A stretch of 64,000 nt of DNA. Origin: an uncultured Parafilimonas sp. (lineage in GTDB: Bacteria; Bacteroidota; Bacteroidia; Chitinophagales; Chitinophagaceae). The notes under the pieces were generated by a model, which was given only the letters and a program-made list of their open reading frames with translations, was not told the origin of the DNA and ran no database searches. The position numbers and the translations under genes are program-made. Below, piece by piece: positions 38,308-47,270 of this stretch (positions are counted from its first letter, which is position 1; each line of letters begins with the position of its first letter). Location: contig CAIRZB010000046.1 of assembly GCA_903882935.1 (NCBI GenBank), positions 62,001 to 126,000 of the forward strand. Direction: 5' to 3'.

Positions 38308-38529
38308 TTAATATTCGTCTTCGTTAAACAAAAAGTCCTCCTGGCTTGGGTAGTCAGGCCAAATATCTTCTATGCTTTCATACACCTCGCCTTCATCTTC
38401 CAATTCCTGTAAGTTTTCCACCACCTCAATAGGCGCACCCGAACGGATTGCGTAATCAATCAATTCGTCTTTGGTTGCCGGCCAGGGAGCATCCTCAAGG
38501 TAACTGGCTAATTCTAATGTCCAAAACAT
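38308..38529 (-). CDS. DUF2795 domain protein
   Basis: This 73-residue acidic protein starts at MFWTLELASYLEDAPWPATK; an upstream start at 38550 would add seven residues not seen in the family. DUF2795 members in Bacteroidota share this PWPATKDELIDYAIRSGAP core and an acidic end (IEDIWPDYPSQEDFLFNEDEY). The function is unknown. The small size and strong conservation suggest a housekeeping regulator or binding partner. It is transcribed alone. Confidence 0.9.
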   Translation of the reverse strand: MFWTLELASYLEDAPWPATKDELIDYAIRSGAPIEVVENLQELEDEGEVYESIEDIWPDYPSQEDFLFNEDEY

Positions 38530-38732
38530 AGCCTTCTGATTTTTGCGCAAATGTAAGGGTTGTAGCTAAATAACCAAATGCTCAATTGGCTCTAGGGATA
38601 AATAAGTGGATAAAATTAATAAAACGGGTACATAAACGGCTTTTTTTGCTGGATGGAGATAACCGTGGCGGTTTTTAAAGCTATTTCTGCCATAAAAAAT
38701 GGAGAAAATCATGCTTTACTGCACCAAAAAAA

Positions 38733-38761
38733 TTAAACTGTAAACTATAAACTGCAACTTT
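38733..38761. repeat. TAAACTG/TAAACTA micro-repeat upstream of lolD
   Basis: Three or four consecutive units of TAAACTR with about 8-base spacing (TAAACTG, TAAACTA, TAAACTG, then CAACTTTG) lie directly before lolD. They overlap where its promoter should be. Short stuttering words of this kind also occur at 6633, 61767 and within gcvP and hisS. Confidence 0.5.
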
Positions 38762-38766
38762 GTGCT

Positions 38767-39423
38767 ATGCTTAAGGCGGTAAAAATACATAAAAGGTACG
38801 GTCAGCTGCATGTGCTTAAAGGCGTGGACATTGAGGTTAACAGCGGTGAAATTGTATCCATTGTTGGCTCCTCCGGTGCAGGTAAAAGCACATTGCTGCA
38901 TATTTTGGGAACGCTGGATACCCCCGACGCCGGACAAATATATTTGCATAATACCCCGTTGCATGCCCTAAAAGGTAAAAAACTGGCAGCATTCCGCAAC
39001 AGCAATATTGGCTTTGTATTCCAGTTTCACCACCTGCTGCCCGAGTTTACTGCCTTAGAAAATGTTTGCATACCCGGGTGGATTTTAGGAAAGAAAAAAA
39101 AGGAAGTGGAAAAAGATGCCTTAAAGTTGCTGACTACTTTGGGTTTGGCCGACCGGCTTGAAAATAAGCCACAGGCATTAAGCGGCGGCGAGCAGCAGCG
39201 GGTAGCGGTGGCAAGGGCCTTGATTAATAAACCTGCTATTGTGTTTGCCGATGAACCTACCGGCAATTTAGACAGTAAAAACGCCAAAGAACTGCACGAC
39301 TTGTTTGTACACCTACGCAATGAGTACAAGCAAACGTTTTTAATAGTAACCCACAATGAAGAGCTTGCAGGTATGAGCGACCGTATACTGCACATGAAAG
39401 ACGGGCTTATTGAAACCCCATAG
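38767..39423 (+). CDS. lolD: lipoprotein-releasing system ATP-binding protein
   Basis: This 218-residue ABC ATPase has Walker A GSSGAGKST (34-42), the characteristic FVFQFHHLLPEFTALENV Q-loop region, signature LSGGEQQRVAVARAL, Walker [14 protein letters not shown] and switch IVTHNEEL. The FHHLLPEF block is typical of LolD, which powers extraction of outer-membrane lipoproteins from the inner membrane with LolC/E-type permeases. No Lol permease gene is adjacent. The four orphan FtsX-type permeases at 23-33 kb belong to the same superfamily and could borrow such an ATPase (inference). Confidence 0.88.
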   Translation: MLKAVKIHKRYGQLHVLKGVDIEVNSGEIVSIVGSSGAGKSTLLHILGTLDTPDAGQIYLHNTPLHALKGKKLAAFRNSNIGFVFQFHHLLPEFTALENVCIPGWILGKKKKEVEKDALKLLTTLGLADRLENKPQALSGGEQQRVAVARALINKPAIVFADEPTGNLDSKNAKELHDLFVHLRNEYKQTFLIVTHNEELAGMSDRILHMKDGLIETP

Positions 39424-39568
39424 GCCATAAAATATTGAAAATTGCAGGGCCTAAAGCAACCCATTTTGTAAAAATGTGGTTTAACCTAACAGGCCGCAAA
39501 CTAGGGTTGCTAACTTAGTAACATTTGGCACTGGTAAAGCAAAGCATGCGGTCCTAAAACAATTATAT

Positions 39569-40624
39569 ATGGCCCAACTGCAGCAAGCATTGGTAATATT
39601 ATCTCCCGGCTTTCCTGAAAATGAGGCGGATACCACCTGCCTGCCAGCGCACCAGGTTTTTATAAGGGCTGTAAATAAGAATTTTCCTGACCTAAAGGTG
39701 ATTATTTTGGCACTACAGTACCCATTTGCCGCACATGACTACGTATGGTTTGGCAACAGGGTAATTAGCTTTAATGGGGGCAGGCACAGAAAGATAGGCC
39801 GTCTGCTTTTTTGGGTTAAAATTTGGGGAGTGCTAAAAGCACTGCAAAATGAACATAGTTTATTGGGCTTGCTGGGGTTTTGGTTTAATGAATACGCGCT
39901 TGTAGGCAAATACTTCGCCAAAGCGCATAGGGTAAAACACTACAGTTGGATAACCGGGCAGGATGCAAAAAAGGGTAACCTATTTGTAAAACTGGTAAAA
40001 CCCAAGCCGAATTCGCTGATAGCCATGTCGGATTTTTTGGCGAAGCAATTTTATACAAATTATAAGGTGCAGCCTGGCTTTATTGTGCCAAATGGCATAG
40101 ATATTGCAATGTTTGGTGCTGAAAAAATGGAGCGCTGTATTGATGTTTTTGCCGCTGGTTCGCTAATACCGTTGAAGCAATACGATGTTTTTGTCGACGT
40201 TGTTAAGCTGATTGCAGAAAAGTTGCCCGGCCTGCAAGCCGTATTGTGCGGCAAGGGTCCGGAGGAAAATAATTTGGTGAAGAGAATAGCGGCATATGGA
40301 TTGGATGAAAACATTCAGTTGGCCGGTGAGCGGAAGCACAATGAAGTGTTAGGCTTGATGCAGCAAAGCAAAGTTTTTTTACATACATCTAATTATGAGG
40401 GCTTTAGTACGGTTTGCTTGGAGGCCCTTTATGCAGGTGCTTACGTAGTTAGTTTTTTTCAGCCGATGGTAAAACCCATTGAAAACTGGTACATTGTGCA
40501 AAATATGGAGGAGATGGCGCAAAAAGCCCTATCCATATTAATTGACCCCAAAATTGTGTACAAGCCGGTATTAGCCTTTTCAATGGATGATGTAGCAAAA
40601 CAAATAGTGCGTTTATACAAATAA
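39569..40624 (+). CDS. glycosyltransferase family 4
   Basis: This 351-residue GT-B fold enzyme has an N-terminal acceptor-binding half (LVILSPGFPENEADT) and a C-terminal half that binds the nucleotide sugar: PNGIDIAMFG, VFAAGSLIPLKQYDV, AVLCGKGPEEN and SNYEGFSTVCLEALYAG, the last carrying the retaining E-x7-E motif. It probably adds a sugar to a surface polysaccharide or glycolipid. It opens a plus-strand group with a small unknown frame and a GNAT protein. Donor and acceptor cannot be predicted. Confidence 0.88.
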   Translation: MAQLQQALVILSPGFPENEADTTCLPAHQVFIRAVNKNFPDLKVIILALQYPFAAHDYVWFGNRVISFNGGRHRKIGRLLFWVKIWGVLKALQNEHSLLGLLGFWFNEYALVGKYFAKAHRVKHYSWITGQDAKKGNLFVKLVKPKPNSLIAMSDFLAKQFYTNYKVQPGFIVPNGIDIAMFGAEKMERCIDVFAAGSLIPLKQYDVFVDVVKLIAEKLPGLQAVLCGKGPEENNLVKRIAAYGLDENIQLAGERKHNEVLGLMQQSKVFLHTSNYEGFSTVCLEALYAGAYVVSFFQPMVKPIENWYIVQNMEEMAQKALSILIDPKIVYKPVLAFSMDDVAKQIVRLYK

Positions 40625-40644
40625 AAATAAAGTTTATTACAGGC

Positions 40645-40983
40645 ATGTTGGCCAAAAAATCAGCTGTTTCTAAAGCAGTTATCCATACCCCAAAATATTT
40701 ATCGTGGGATTTGCCTTTAAATCCCGCTATAGTTAGCATGTGGTATAAAGCTAATGGTGGAACGTCGGTTTTTTCTGATGGCAGCTGCATCCACGATCAA
40801 CACAAGGTAAACAATAATTTTTTGGCATTACCTGACTATTGGAAGCACTGGAGCGATTGCAAAAAACAATATTATGTGCTGACATTTGACTTTAATGTGG
40901 CTTACAACCAATACGACGCCTGTGTGAGGAAAAAGATTTCTCGTAAGCCTTTTAATTTCACCCAAAAACCGACAGTATGCTAA
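40645..40983 (+). CDS. hypothetical 112-residue protein
   Basis: This open frame lies between a glycosyltransferase and a GNAT gene. It overlaps the GNAT start (ATGCTAA), as coupled genes often do. The frame fills the only space between two real genes, and its sequence (SMWYKANGGTSVFSDGSC, QYYVLTFDFNVAYNQYD) is protein-like, with Trp and Tyr and no low complexity. I do not recognise a family; LTFDFN recalls the start of polysaccharide-deacetylase domains but the rest is missing. A competing frame exists on the other strand (40449-40790) but overlaps the glycosyltransferase. Confidence 0.4.
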   Translation: MLAKKSAVSKAVIHTPKYLSWDLPLNPAIVSMWYKANGGTSVFSDGSCIHDQHKVNNNFLALPDYWKHWSDCKKQYYVLTFDFNVAYNQYDACVRKKISRKPFNFTQKPTVC

Positions 40984-41945
40984 TATCTCCCGCCGCTACA
41001 ATGGATAAGGTTGCATACAAGGTATTTACAATTGCCCGGTTGAGCGATGACAACATAGGCGATGTTAAAGCTTTGCACAAGGCAGTTTATGGCAAAAGAC
41101 CTGCCGGCGATTTTTACTACCGAAAATATAATACCGGTTTTGCAGGCAAAAAGTATTTGGGTTTTATTGCCTACAATGCCCAAAGCAAACCGGTGGCGTT
41201 TAGTGGTGCGGTGCCGTGCTTTGTTGCCAACGGCGATGGTTTAATTGCCGCAGCCCAGTGCGCAGATGCCATGACACACCCAAAGTACCGTCTGCAAGGC
41301 CTGTTTACCAAATTATGTTCTATGGTGGCGGCACTTTGTAAAAACGAGGATGTTGCGTTTTTGTTTGGTTTTCCTAGCCATCAAGCAAAACCGGCCCTGG
41401 TTAACAAACTCGGCTGGCAGCAGCATGGGCATATGGATAACTTTACCATACCCGTAAATGCAATTCCGTTTAAAGGCTTTGTTAATAGCCTTCGTTTTAT
41501 AAACGGCTTGTATGGGATGTTTGAGCGGCATGTTATTGCCAAATATGTGTTGCCTGAACAAGGTGTAGCAAATTCAATTTTGTGTGATGGTTACGGGGGT
41601 GTTTATAGAAATAGCAGTTACCTAAATTACAAGGCCTTTAGCCGTACTTTGGTGGTTAAGGCCGGCAAGTCGAAGGTGTGGGTGGCTTTGGGGTATGCAC
41701 TATTGGTGGGTGATATTAGTTTGCAAGGGGATATAGACGAGGTGATACAGGTATTAAAAAAACTTGCTGCTCGTTTAGGCATAGGTAAAATAAGCTTTTT
41801 AACGTCCGTAGGCACTTCGTTGCATAACCTCCTTTCGGTACAGTGCCCACCGTCAAAAGCTTTCCCGGTTGTTTTTCAAACAATGGGCAACAGCGTTGAG
41901 GTTGACAACATAAAATTTGCTTACGCCGATCTTGATGTTTTTTAG
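40977..41945 (+). CDS. GNAT-family N-acetyltransferase
   Basis: This 322-residue protein has a GNAT-like core in its first half: FYYRKYNTGFAGKKYLGFIAY, then AAQCADAMTHPKYRLQGLFTKLC, where HPKYRLQGL is the acetyl-CoA-binding turn, and FLFGFPSHQAKPALVNKLGW. Large GNAT proteins with this pattern sit in Bacteroidota polysaccharide clusters and are thought to acetylate amino sugars. A second start, Met9, would fit equally well. The neighbours are two glycosyltransferases, one on each side. Catalytic residues are not obvious, so the substrate stays open. Confidence 0.75.
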   Translation: MLISPAATMDKVAYKVFTIARLSDDNIGDVKALHKAVYGKRPAGDFYYRKYNTGFAGKKYLGFIAYNAQSKPVAFSGAVPCFVANGDGLIAAAQCADAMTHPKYRLQGLFTKLCSMVAALCKNEDVAFLFGFPSHQAKPALVNKLGWQQHGHMDNFTIPVNAIPFKGFVNSLRFINGLYGMFERHVIAKYVLPEQGVANSILCDGYGGVYRNSSYLNYKAFSRTLVVKAGKSKVWVALGYALLVGDISLQGDIDEVIQVLKKLAARLGIGKISFLTSVGTSLHNLLSVQCPPSKAFPVVFQTMGNSVEVDNIKFAYADLDVF

Positions 41946-41963
41946 CGAGGTGTTTCTTTGCCA

Positions 41964-43085
41964 TTACCCCTGTGTGCCAAGCGCAAGTATAGTGCAAATA
42001 TCATAAAGCCCATCGGCAATGGCTTTAAGTGAAAGTTGTTCCTCAAAATATGTAACTATAGCTGCAGAGAGCAAGCCGCGCCCTGTTGCAGGCAGGTTGT
42101 TTAGCACTTTTAGCAGGCTTTGGGGGTTGCCAGCTTCATATAGAAAACCATACTGCCCGTTGCAGGTTATCTTATTAAATGATGGTATGTTGGTTACAAC
42201 TGGTATACAGCCGCAGGCCATGGCTTCTACCAACGCCGTGCCTGAGCCTTCCCGGTGGCTGCCCGAAAAATAAAAATCAGCGGCACTAAACCAATCTTGC
42301 AATTCGTTATGTGGTATCTTTCCCAATAAGTAAACATTGCGCTTCAACAAAGGGTGCGCATTTACCAGGCCCTGCACTTCTGCAAGCAAATTATTTTCTT
42401 GGTAAGCCATGTATAATAAAGCGTTGGGGTTGTTTTCCAAATAACCGGCAAAGCCTTGCAAAACAGTTATGGGGTCTTTGTTGGCTTCCAACCGGCCCAC
42501 CCATAAAAAGATATCACCCTGCGGTATGCCTTTTTTCAGCCTTGCCTCCTGTTTGTTTTTTGGGCTAAAGCTGGTTGAAAGCTCCAGCAGCTCATGATAC
42601 TTTCGCCTGTCCCGTATTATGTTTAGGGCAAACCATTCTTGTGCATTTTCCCAAACGGTAAATAAATATCCTTGTATATATTTATCGGCCATTTTTTGCA
42701 AAAGCCTGCCAATTCCATGCATGGGTCTTTCTGCATGGTGTTGCGCAATAATAGTTGTTTTTTTACCCAGCCAAAGCCTCAGTATCAACACCTGTGCCGG
42801 AAACCCAAGCCCCTGCACCAAAATAACATCCGCTTTTTCGGCTGCTATGTGGCGTAACGTTTTAAATGATACATAGCCAGGTTTATTGAGGCCTCTAAAT
42901 AGCGTGTAGGGTATGCCTTCAACCCAAACCTTGGCGTCTCTTACAAAATGCTTTACCACCTTTATGTTTACCCTGTTCTTAATAAAACCAATATATCCAT
43001 AGGAGTGTTGTTGGGAAAGTACCAATTCAACCGGATCGTCAAATTCCTCATTGGCGTAAAATGTCAAATCAATCAGCTTAATCAT
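41964..43085 (-). CDS. glycosyltransferase family 4
   Basis: This 373-residue GT-B enzyme is oriented against the GNAT gene, with stops only about 20 bases apart. C-terminal donor-binding motifs are LWVGRLEANKDPITVLQ, LLGKIPHNELQDWFSAADFY and SHREGSGTALVEAMACGCIPV with the E-x7-E pair. The N-terminal half includes IIAQHHAERPMHG. It probably transfers a hexose to a surface glycan. About 450 bases without genes lie upstream. Confidence 0.88.
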   Translation of the reverse strand: MIKLIDLTFYANEEFDDPVELVLSQQHSYGYIGFIKNRVNIKVVKHFVRDAKVWVEGIPYTLFRGLNKPGYVSFKTLRHIAAEKADVILVQGLGFPAQVLILRLWLGKKTTIIAQHHAERPMHGIGRLLQKMADKYIQGYLFTVWENAQEWFALNIIRDRRKYHELLELSTSFSPKNKQEARLKKGIPQGDIFLWVGRLEANKDPITVLQGFAGYLENNPNALLYMAYQENNLLAEVQGLVNAHPLLKRNVYLLGKIPHNELQDWFSAADFYFSGSHREGSGTALVEAMACGCIPVVTNIPSFNKITCNGQYGFLYEAGNPQSLLKVLNNLPATGRGLLSAAIVTYFEEQLSLKAIADGLYDICTILALGTQG

Positions 43086-43537
43086 CGGCAGGCATTAAAA
43101 TCCTGTAAGGTAACCCATTTTTCGTTCTGGCAAAATAACATCGTGTTTGTCATTATGCACTTAAATGTGCTGCTGACAATGCTTACCAAGCTTGTGGCAC
43201 AACCTGCTCAACATCTATGGGCTTTGATGCTAACAACCAGCGGCTTGCAACTTTGTAAGAGTAAACAGTAAAATAAAAATATCGGCACTTGGTAATTTTT
43301 ATTTATTTTATAATGAATTGATAATTAAATAGATGTAAAATGTATGGATGCAGGTATCCTTACGGTGCCGTGCTATACATTGGTTATTATATTAGCTGTT
43401 ATGCTAAACCTTTGGCGCTAAAAAAGATTTTGCGTTAAACAATTTGTTTGTACTTTCAGCACCTCTTTTAGTTTGTAGCATATTACATTAAGCAATAACG
43501 CCATTATTTACATAAACACACTTAATATTAACCGTCA
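43086..43537. other. intergenic region, no recognised feature
   Basis: About 450 bases lie between divergent genes (glycosyltransferase leftward, MFS transporter rightward). It is AT-rich and should contain both promoters. I find no convincing reading frame, hairpin or tandem repeat. Confidence 0.5.
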
Positions 43538-44764
43538 ATGAAATCAACCACGCGGGTCCAGTTATCAGCCATGATGTTTCTAGAGTTCTTTATTTGGGGC
43601 GCATGGTATGTAACCATGGGTACTTACTTAGATAAAGTACTGCATGCAGACGGTAAGGCAGTGGGTGCTGCTTACAGTGCCATGGCCATTGCCACTATCA
43701 TTTCCCCCTTTTTTGTAGGCATGATTGCTGACAGGTTTTTCGCCGCGCAAAAGGTACTTGGTGTACTGCACATTGCAGGTGCTGTTTTGTTGTATGTGTT
43801 AACTTCAGTGGATAACCCAAGTGCTTTTTATTGGATACTCTTAATATATTCACTGGCCTATGCCCCTACGCTTGCCCTTGCAAATTCAGTGGCTTTTAGG
43901 CAAATGAAAGATACCAGCAAGGAGTTTGCGTCCATTCGGTTTTTAGGCACCATCGGATGGATCGCTACCGGCTGGTTGATAGACAAAGTATTTAAATTAA
44001 GTACCGACCAACTGGCCTTGACCTTTAAAATGGCGGCCATTGCTTCGTTGGTTTTAGGTGTGCTAAGTTTCTTCTTGCCCGACACGCCACCCAAGGCGAA
44101 AGGCACGAAAGCAACTTTTGCGCAAATTTTAGGTGTGGATGCATTTGTTTTATTTAAAGACAGGTCTTTTTTAATTTTCTTTATTGCGTCTGTGCTTATC
44201 TGCATACCCCTTTCATTTTATTACAGCTTAACAAACTTGTACTTAACAGAGGCGGGTATGAAAGATGTAACCAGCAACATGACTTTTGGCCAATTTAGCG
44301 AGGGCTTTTTCATATTGTTAATACCTTTCTTTTTCCGCAAACTGGGGGTTAAATGGATGGTTGCGCTCGGCATGATTGCCTGGGCCGTGCGTTTTTTGTG
44401 TTTTGGTTATGGCAACGCGGGCGCGTTTGAATGGATGCTTTTCGCGGGCATAATTTTGCACGGTGTATGTTTTGATTTCTTTTTTGTGACCGGGCAAATA
44501 TATACCGACAGTAAAGCCGGATTACAAATACAAAGTTCTGCACAGGGCATGATAACAATGGCCACATACGGAGTGGGTATGTTTGTTGGCACATTGCTAT
44601 CCGGCTACGTAAAAGATTTTTATACGGTAAACAGTGTAGTTAATTGGCAAAGCATATGGCTTGTGCCTTCAGGTATTTCGGTTGCAGTGCTGGTACTGTT
44701 TCTGTTATTTTTTAAAGACAATAAATTGGCTGACGGCAGCAATCCGAAGAATGCATTGGCATAA
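43538..44764 (+). CDS. MFS transporter, nucleoside:H+ symporter (NupG-like)
   Basis: This 408-residue, 12-TM transporter has MFLEFFIWGAWYVTMGTYL in TM1, the MFS loop GMIADRFFAAQKVLG, and SIRFLGTIGWIATGWL in TM4. The FFIWGAWYVTMG opening and SSAQGMITMATYGVGMFVG in TM10 are typical of the Bacteroidota NHS/NupG family. It lies directly before a Gfo/Idh/MocA dehydrogenase, a pairing common in sugar or cyclitol catabolism, so a sugar-like substrate is also possible. Confidence 0.85.
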   Translation: MKSTTRVQLSAMMFLEFFIWGAWYVTMGTYLDKVLHADGKAVGAAYSAMAIATIISPFFVGMIADRFFAAQKVLGVLHIAGAVLLYVLTSVDNPSAFYWILLIYSLAYAPTLALANSVAFRQMKDTSKEFASIRFLGTIGWIATGWLIDKVFKLSTDQLALTFKMAAIASLVLGVLSFFLPDTPPKAKGTKATFAQILGVDAFVLFKDRSFLIFFIASVLICIPLSFYYSLTNLYLTEAGMKDVTSNMTFGQFSEGFFILLIPFFFRKLGVKWMVALGMIAWAVRFLCFGYGNAGAFEWMLFAGIILHGVCFDFFFVTGQIYTDSKAGLQIQSSAQGMITMATYGVGMFVGTLLSGYVKDFYTVNSVVNWQSIWLVPSGISVAVLVLFLLFFKDNKLADGSNPKNALA

Positions 44765-44881
44765 ATACCATTGTGCTCTTTTTTTGAAAAAGGAAAACAT
44801 TGAATATTTTATTTATCAACTTTTAAAAAGCAGCCCTTCTGTAGGCAAATATTATGCAGGGAGGGTTTGGGGGCAACTACT

Positions 44882-46072
44882 ATGAACATCGCTATGTTAG
44901 GCTCGGGCTTTATCGGGCGTTTTTATGCAGAATCTATCCAAGGCCAAAGGAGTAAAGATTCTATTGTAAGTGTTTATTCCCGCAGGGAAGAAAGTGCCAA
45001 AAAATTTGCAGACGATTACCAGTGCAGCCAATGGACCACCAACATGGAGGAAGCAATTGCAAACCCTGATGTAGAAATGGTATGTATTGCGCTGCCCAAC
45101 AACAAGCATGAGGAAGCCGTGCTGTTGTGCTGCAAACATAAAAAAGCAGTGATTACCACCAAGCCATTGGGGCGCAATGCTGAAGAGGCCAAGCGCATGT
45201 TGATAGCCGTGGAAGAGGCGGGTATTTTTAACGGCTACTTGGAAGATTTGGTGTACACACCTAAGTTTATTAAGGCGATAGAAAGCGTTAAAAGCGGTGC
45301 TTTGGGCCGCATACTGTGGGCCAAAAGCCGTGAAACGCACCCTGGCCCCCACAGCGACTGGTTTTGGGATATTGAACAGGCCGGCGGTGGCTGTATTTTG
45401 GACCTTGGCTGCCATTGTGTTGAAATTACCCGTAGCTACATAGGCAAGGACATTAAACCGGTTGAAGTAATGTGCTGGGCTGATACACAAGTTAAGCCCA
45501 TTGACGCCGAAGACCATGGCATTGCTTTGATTAAATATGAAAATGGCAGCATAGCCCAATTTGAAGTTAGCTGGACTTTTCGCGGCGGGCTTGACCTACG
45601 TGACGAAGTGATGGGTACCGAAGGCACCATTTGGATAAACAGTTTTTTACGCACGGGCTTTGAAATGTTTACCACAGGCAAAGGGGCAGACTATGTGGCA
45701 GAAAAGGCGGAGAGCAACAGCGGCTGGTTGTTCCCCGTGGGCGATGAAGTAAACGAGTTGGGTTACAACCACATGTTTATGGATATGTTCAGCAGCTTGG
45801 AAAAAGGTGTTGACCCCAGGGAGACATTTTACGACGGCTATGTGGTGAACGCCATTTTGGACGCAGCGTATAAAAGTGCCAAAACAAAACTATGGGAGCC
45901 AGTAAAGCTTGACATTTGGCGCGGGCAGGAAGGCCTAAGCAAACCGAGCAACTATGCCGAATATGATGCGGACTATTACTTGGTAAAAGAAGAGATGACC
46001 CACTACGGCACCAAAAAACTAATATTGAAAAATAAAGCGACAGGCAAGATTGAAGAAAGGATTATTGACTAA
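44882..46072 (+). CDS. Gfo/Idh/MocA-family oxidoreductase
   Basis: This 396-residue NAD(P)-dependent dehydrogenase starts at ATG (MNIAMLGSGFIGRFYAESIQ); a TTG at 44867 would add five residues. The Rossmann motif GSGFIG is followed by VEMVCIALPNNKHEEAVLLC and the family's TTKPLGRNAEEA, which holds the conserved Lys of the K-P motif. In the C-terminal domain, GGGCILDLGCHCVEI carries the catalytic His region. It likely oxidises a sugar, inositol or derivative brought in by the adjacent MFS transporter. It is followed by a clear terminator. Confidence 0.9.
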   Translation: MNIAMLGSGFIGRFYAESIQGQRSKDSIVSVYSRREESAKKFADDYQCSQWTTNMEEAIANPDVEMVCIALPNNKHEEAVLLCCKHKKAVITTKPLGRNAEEAKRMLIAVEEAGIFNGYLEDLVYTPKFIKAIESVKSGALGRILWAKSRETHPGPHSDWFWDIEQAGGGCILDLGCHCVEITRSYIGKDIKPVEVMCWADTQVKPIDAEDHGIALIKYENGSIAQFEVSWTFRGGLDLRDEVMGTEGTIWINSFLRTGFEMFTTGKGADYVAEKAESNSGWLFPVGDEVNELGYNHMFMDMFSSLEKGVDPRETFYDGYVVNAILDAAYKSAKTKLWEPVKLDIWRGQEGLSKPSNYAEYDADYYLVKEEMTHYGTKKLILKNKATGKIEERIID

Positions 46073-46097
46073 TACCTGTTGCAAGAAAAGCTATAGC

Positions 46098-46126
46098 AGC
46101 CACGCATTTTTGCGTGGCTTTTTTTA
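46098..46126 (+). terminator. intrinsic terminator after Gfo/Idh/MocA gene
   Basis: AGCCACGCA and TGCGTGGCT form a perfect 9-bp stem with a TTTT loop, followed by a T-run. It lies 26 bases after the dehydrogenase stop. Confidence 0.92.
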
Positions 46127-46201
46127 TGCCACACAGGCAACCGTTATGCATTAAATGCAGGTTTATACATATGTAAGTATTTAGAAACAATACGCCGCTT
46201 A

Positions 46202-47131
46202 ATGCATTATTTAAAACATAGCATATTAAAAGTATTAGCCTATTTTGACGTGTTTGATTACCCTGTTAACGCTGTGGAACTGCGCTTTTTTTTGGATATG
46301 CCATTTACAGAAACAGCTTTTGCATTTGCCTTAGATGAATTACAAAACTGCCATATAATTTATAGGTTTGGTGATTTGTATTGCCTAAGAAATGAATACG
46401 CTTTAGTTGAACGGAGGTTAAAAGGTAACCAATTAGCGGCTAAGAAGCTAAAACAGGCAGCCCGCATTGCAAAGTTTTTAATGCGGTTTCCTTATGTGAA
46501 AGGCATTGCGGTTTCTGGATCGTTATCAAAGAGTTTTGCTTACAAAGGCAGTGACTTTGATTTTTTTGTTATAACCACCGAAAACCGTTTGTGGGTGGCC
46601 AGGATGTTTTTAGTAGCCTTTTATAAGATGGCCAGTATGGTGGGCTTCGGTAAATATTTTTGCCTTAACTATATTATCGACGAGGCTGCCTTGGCAATAC
46701 CCGAGCGGAATTTGTACACTGCCATTGAAATTGCCACACTTATGCCAAAGCAAGGCAAGGCGACTTTTGCGCTTTTTTTTGAAGCGAATAAATGGGTTTT
46801 GGAGTATTTGCCCAATTATGGGCCCAGCCATGGGCAGGCTGCCTACGAAAGGCGCGGGTTGGTTAAAATGTTATTTGAACGGTTGCTAAATACCAAAATA
46901 GGTACCCAATTGGATAATACACTGCATGCTTTTTACAAGGGCCGCTGGGAAAAAATGATGGCAGCAAAAAAATATGCTAAAAATGGTTTTTTGTTTGGCT
47001 CCTATATAGTCGATAAGCATGTATGTAAGCCTATACCGCATTATTTTCAACAGAAAATTTTAGCAAGGTTTGATGAAAAAATGCAAATGGTTAATAACAT
47101 ATATTATTCGGCAGGGCAAGTGGCAGTTTGA
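46202..47131 (+). CDS. nucleotidyltransferase-fold protein with N-terminal winged helix
   Basis: This 309-residue protein has an N-terminal region (about 1-80) that looks like a winged helix (LKVLAYFDVFDYPVNAVELR). A minimal-nucleotidyltransferase core follows with SGSLSKSFAYKGSDFDFFVI, containing the GS turn and the D-x-D metal pair. The rest is helical with many aromatic and basic residues. Proteins of this type lie near B12-radical SAM and glycosyltransferase genes in Bacteroidota, but no substrate is known. It faces the radical SAM operon that ends at 47271. Confidence 0.72.
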   Translation: MHYLKHSILKVLAYFDVFDYPVNAVELRFFLDMPFTETAFAFALDELQNCHIIYRFGDLYCLRNEYALVERRLKGNQLAAKKLKQAARIAKFLMRFPYVKGIAVSGSLSKSFAYKGSDFDFFVITTENRLWVARMFLVAFYKMASMVGFGKYFCLNYIIDEAALAIPERNLYTAIEIATLMPKQGKATFALFFEANKWVLEYLPNYGPSHGQAAYERRGLVKMLFERLLNTKIGTQLDNTLHAFYKGRWEKMMAAKKYAKNGFLFGSYIVDKHVCKPIPHYFQQKILARFDEKMQMVNNIYYSAGQVAV

Positions 47132-47270
47132 TTTTGCAAACACCTATTATACAATTTAAAAGCCCGCTTTTTAATCCAATAGTCTTTTGATAGCCAATTA
47201 TTGCTGTGCCCCGCCAAGTGTGGGGCTTGGCATTTGTAAACAATCATTTGTTACAATGCCCGTCTGCGCT

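Noticed and set aside
47210-47240. GCCCC/GGGGC hairpin between the nucleotidyltransferase and methyltransferase genes
   Set aside because: Only a 5-bp stem with no T-run; too weak to call a terminator.
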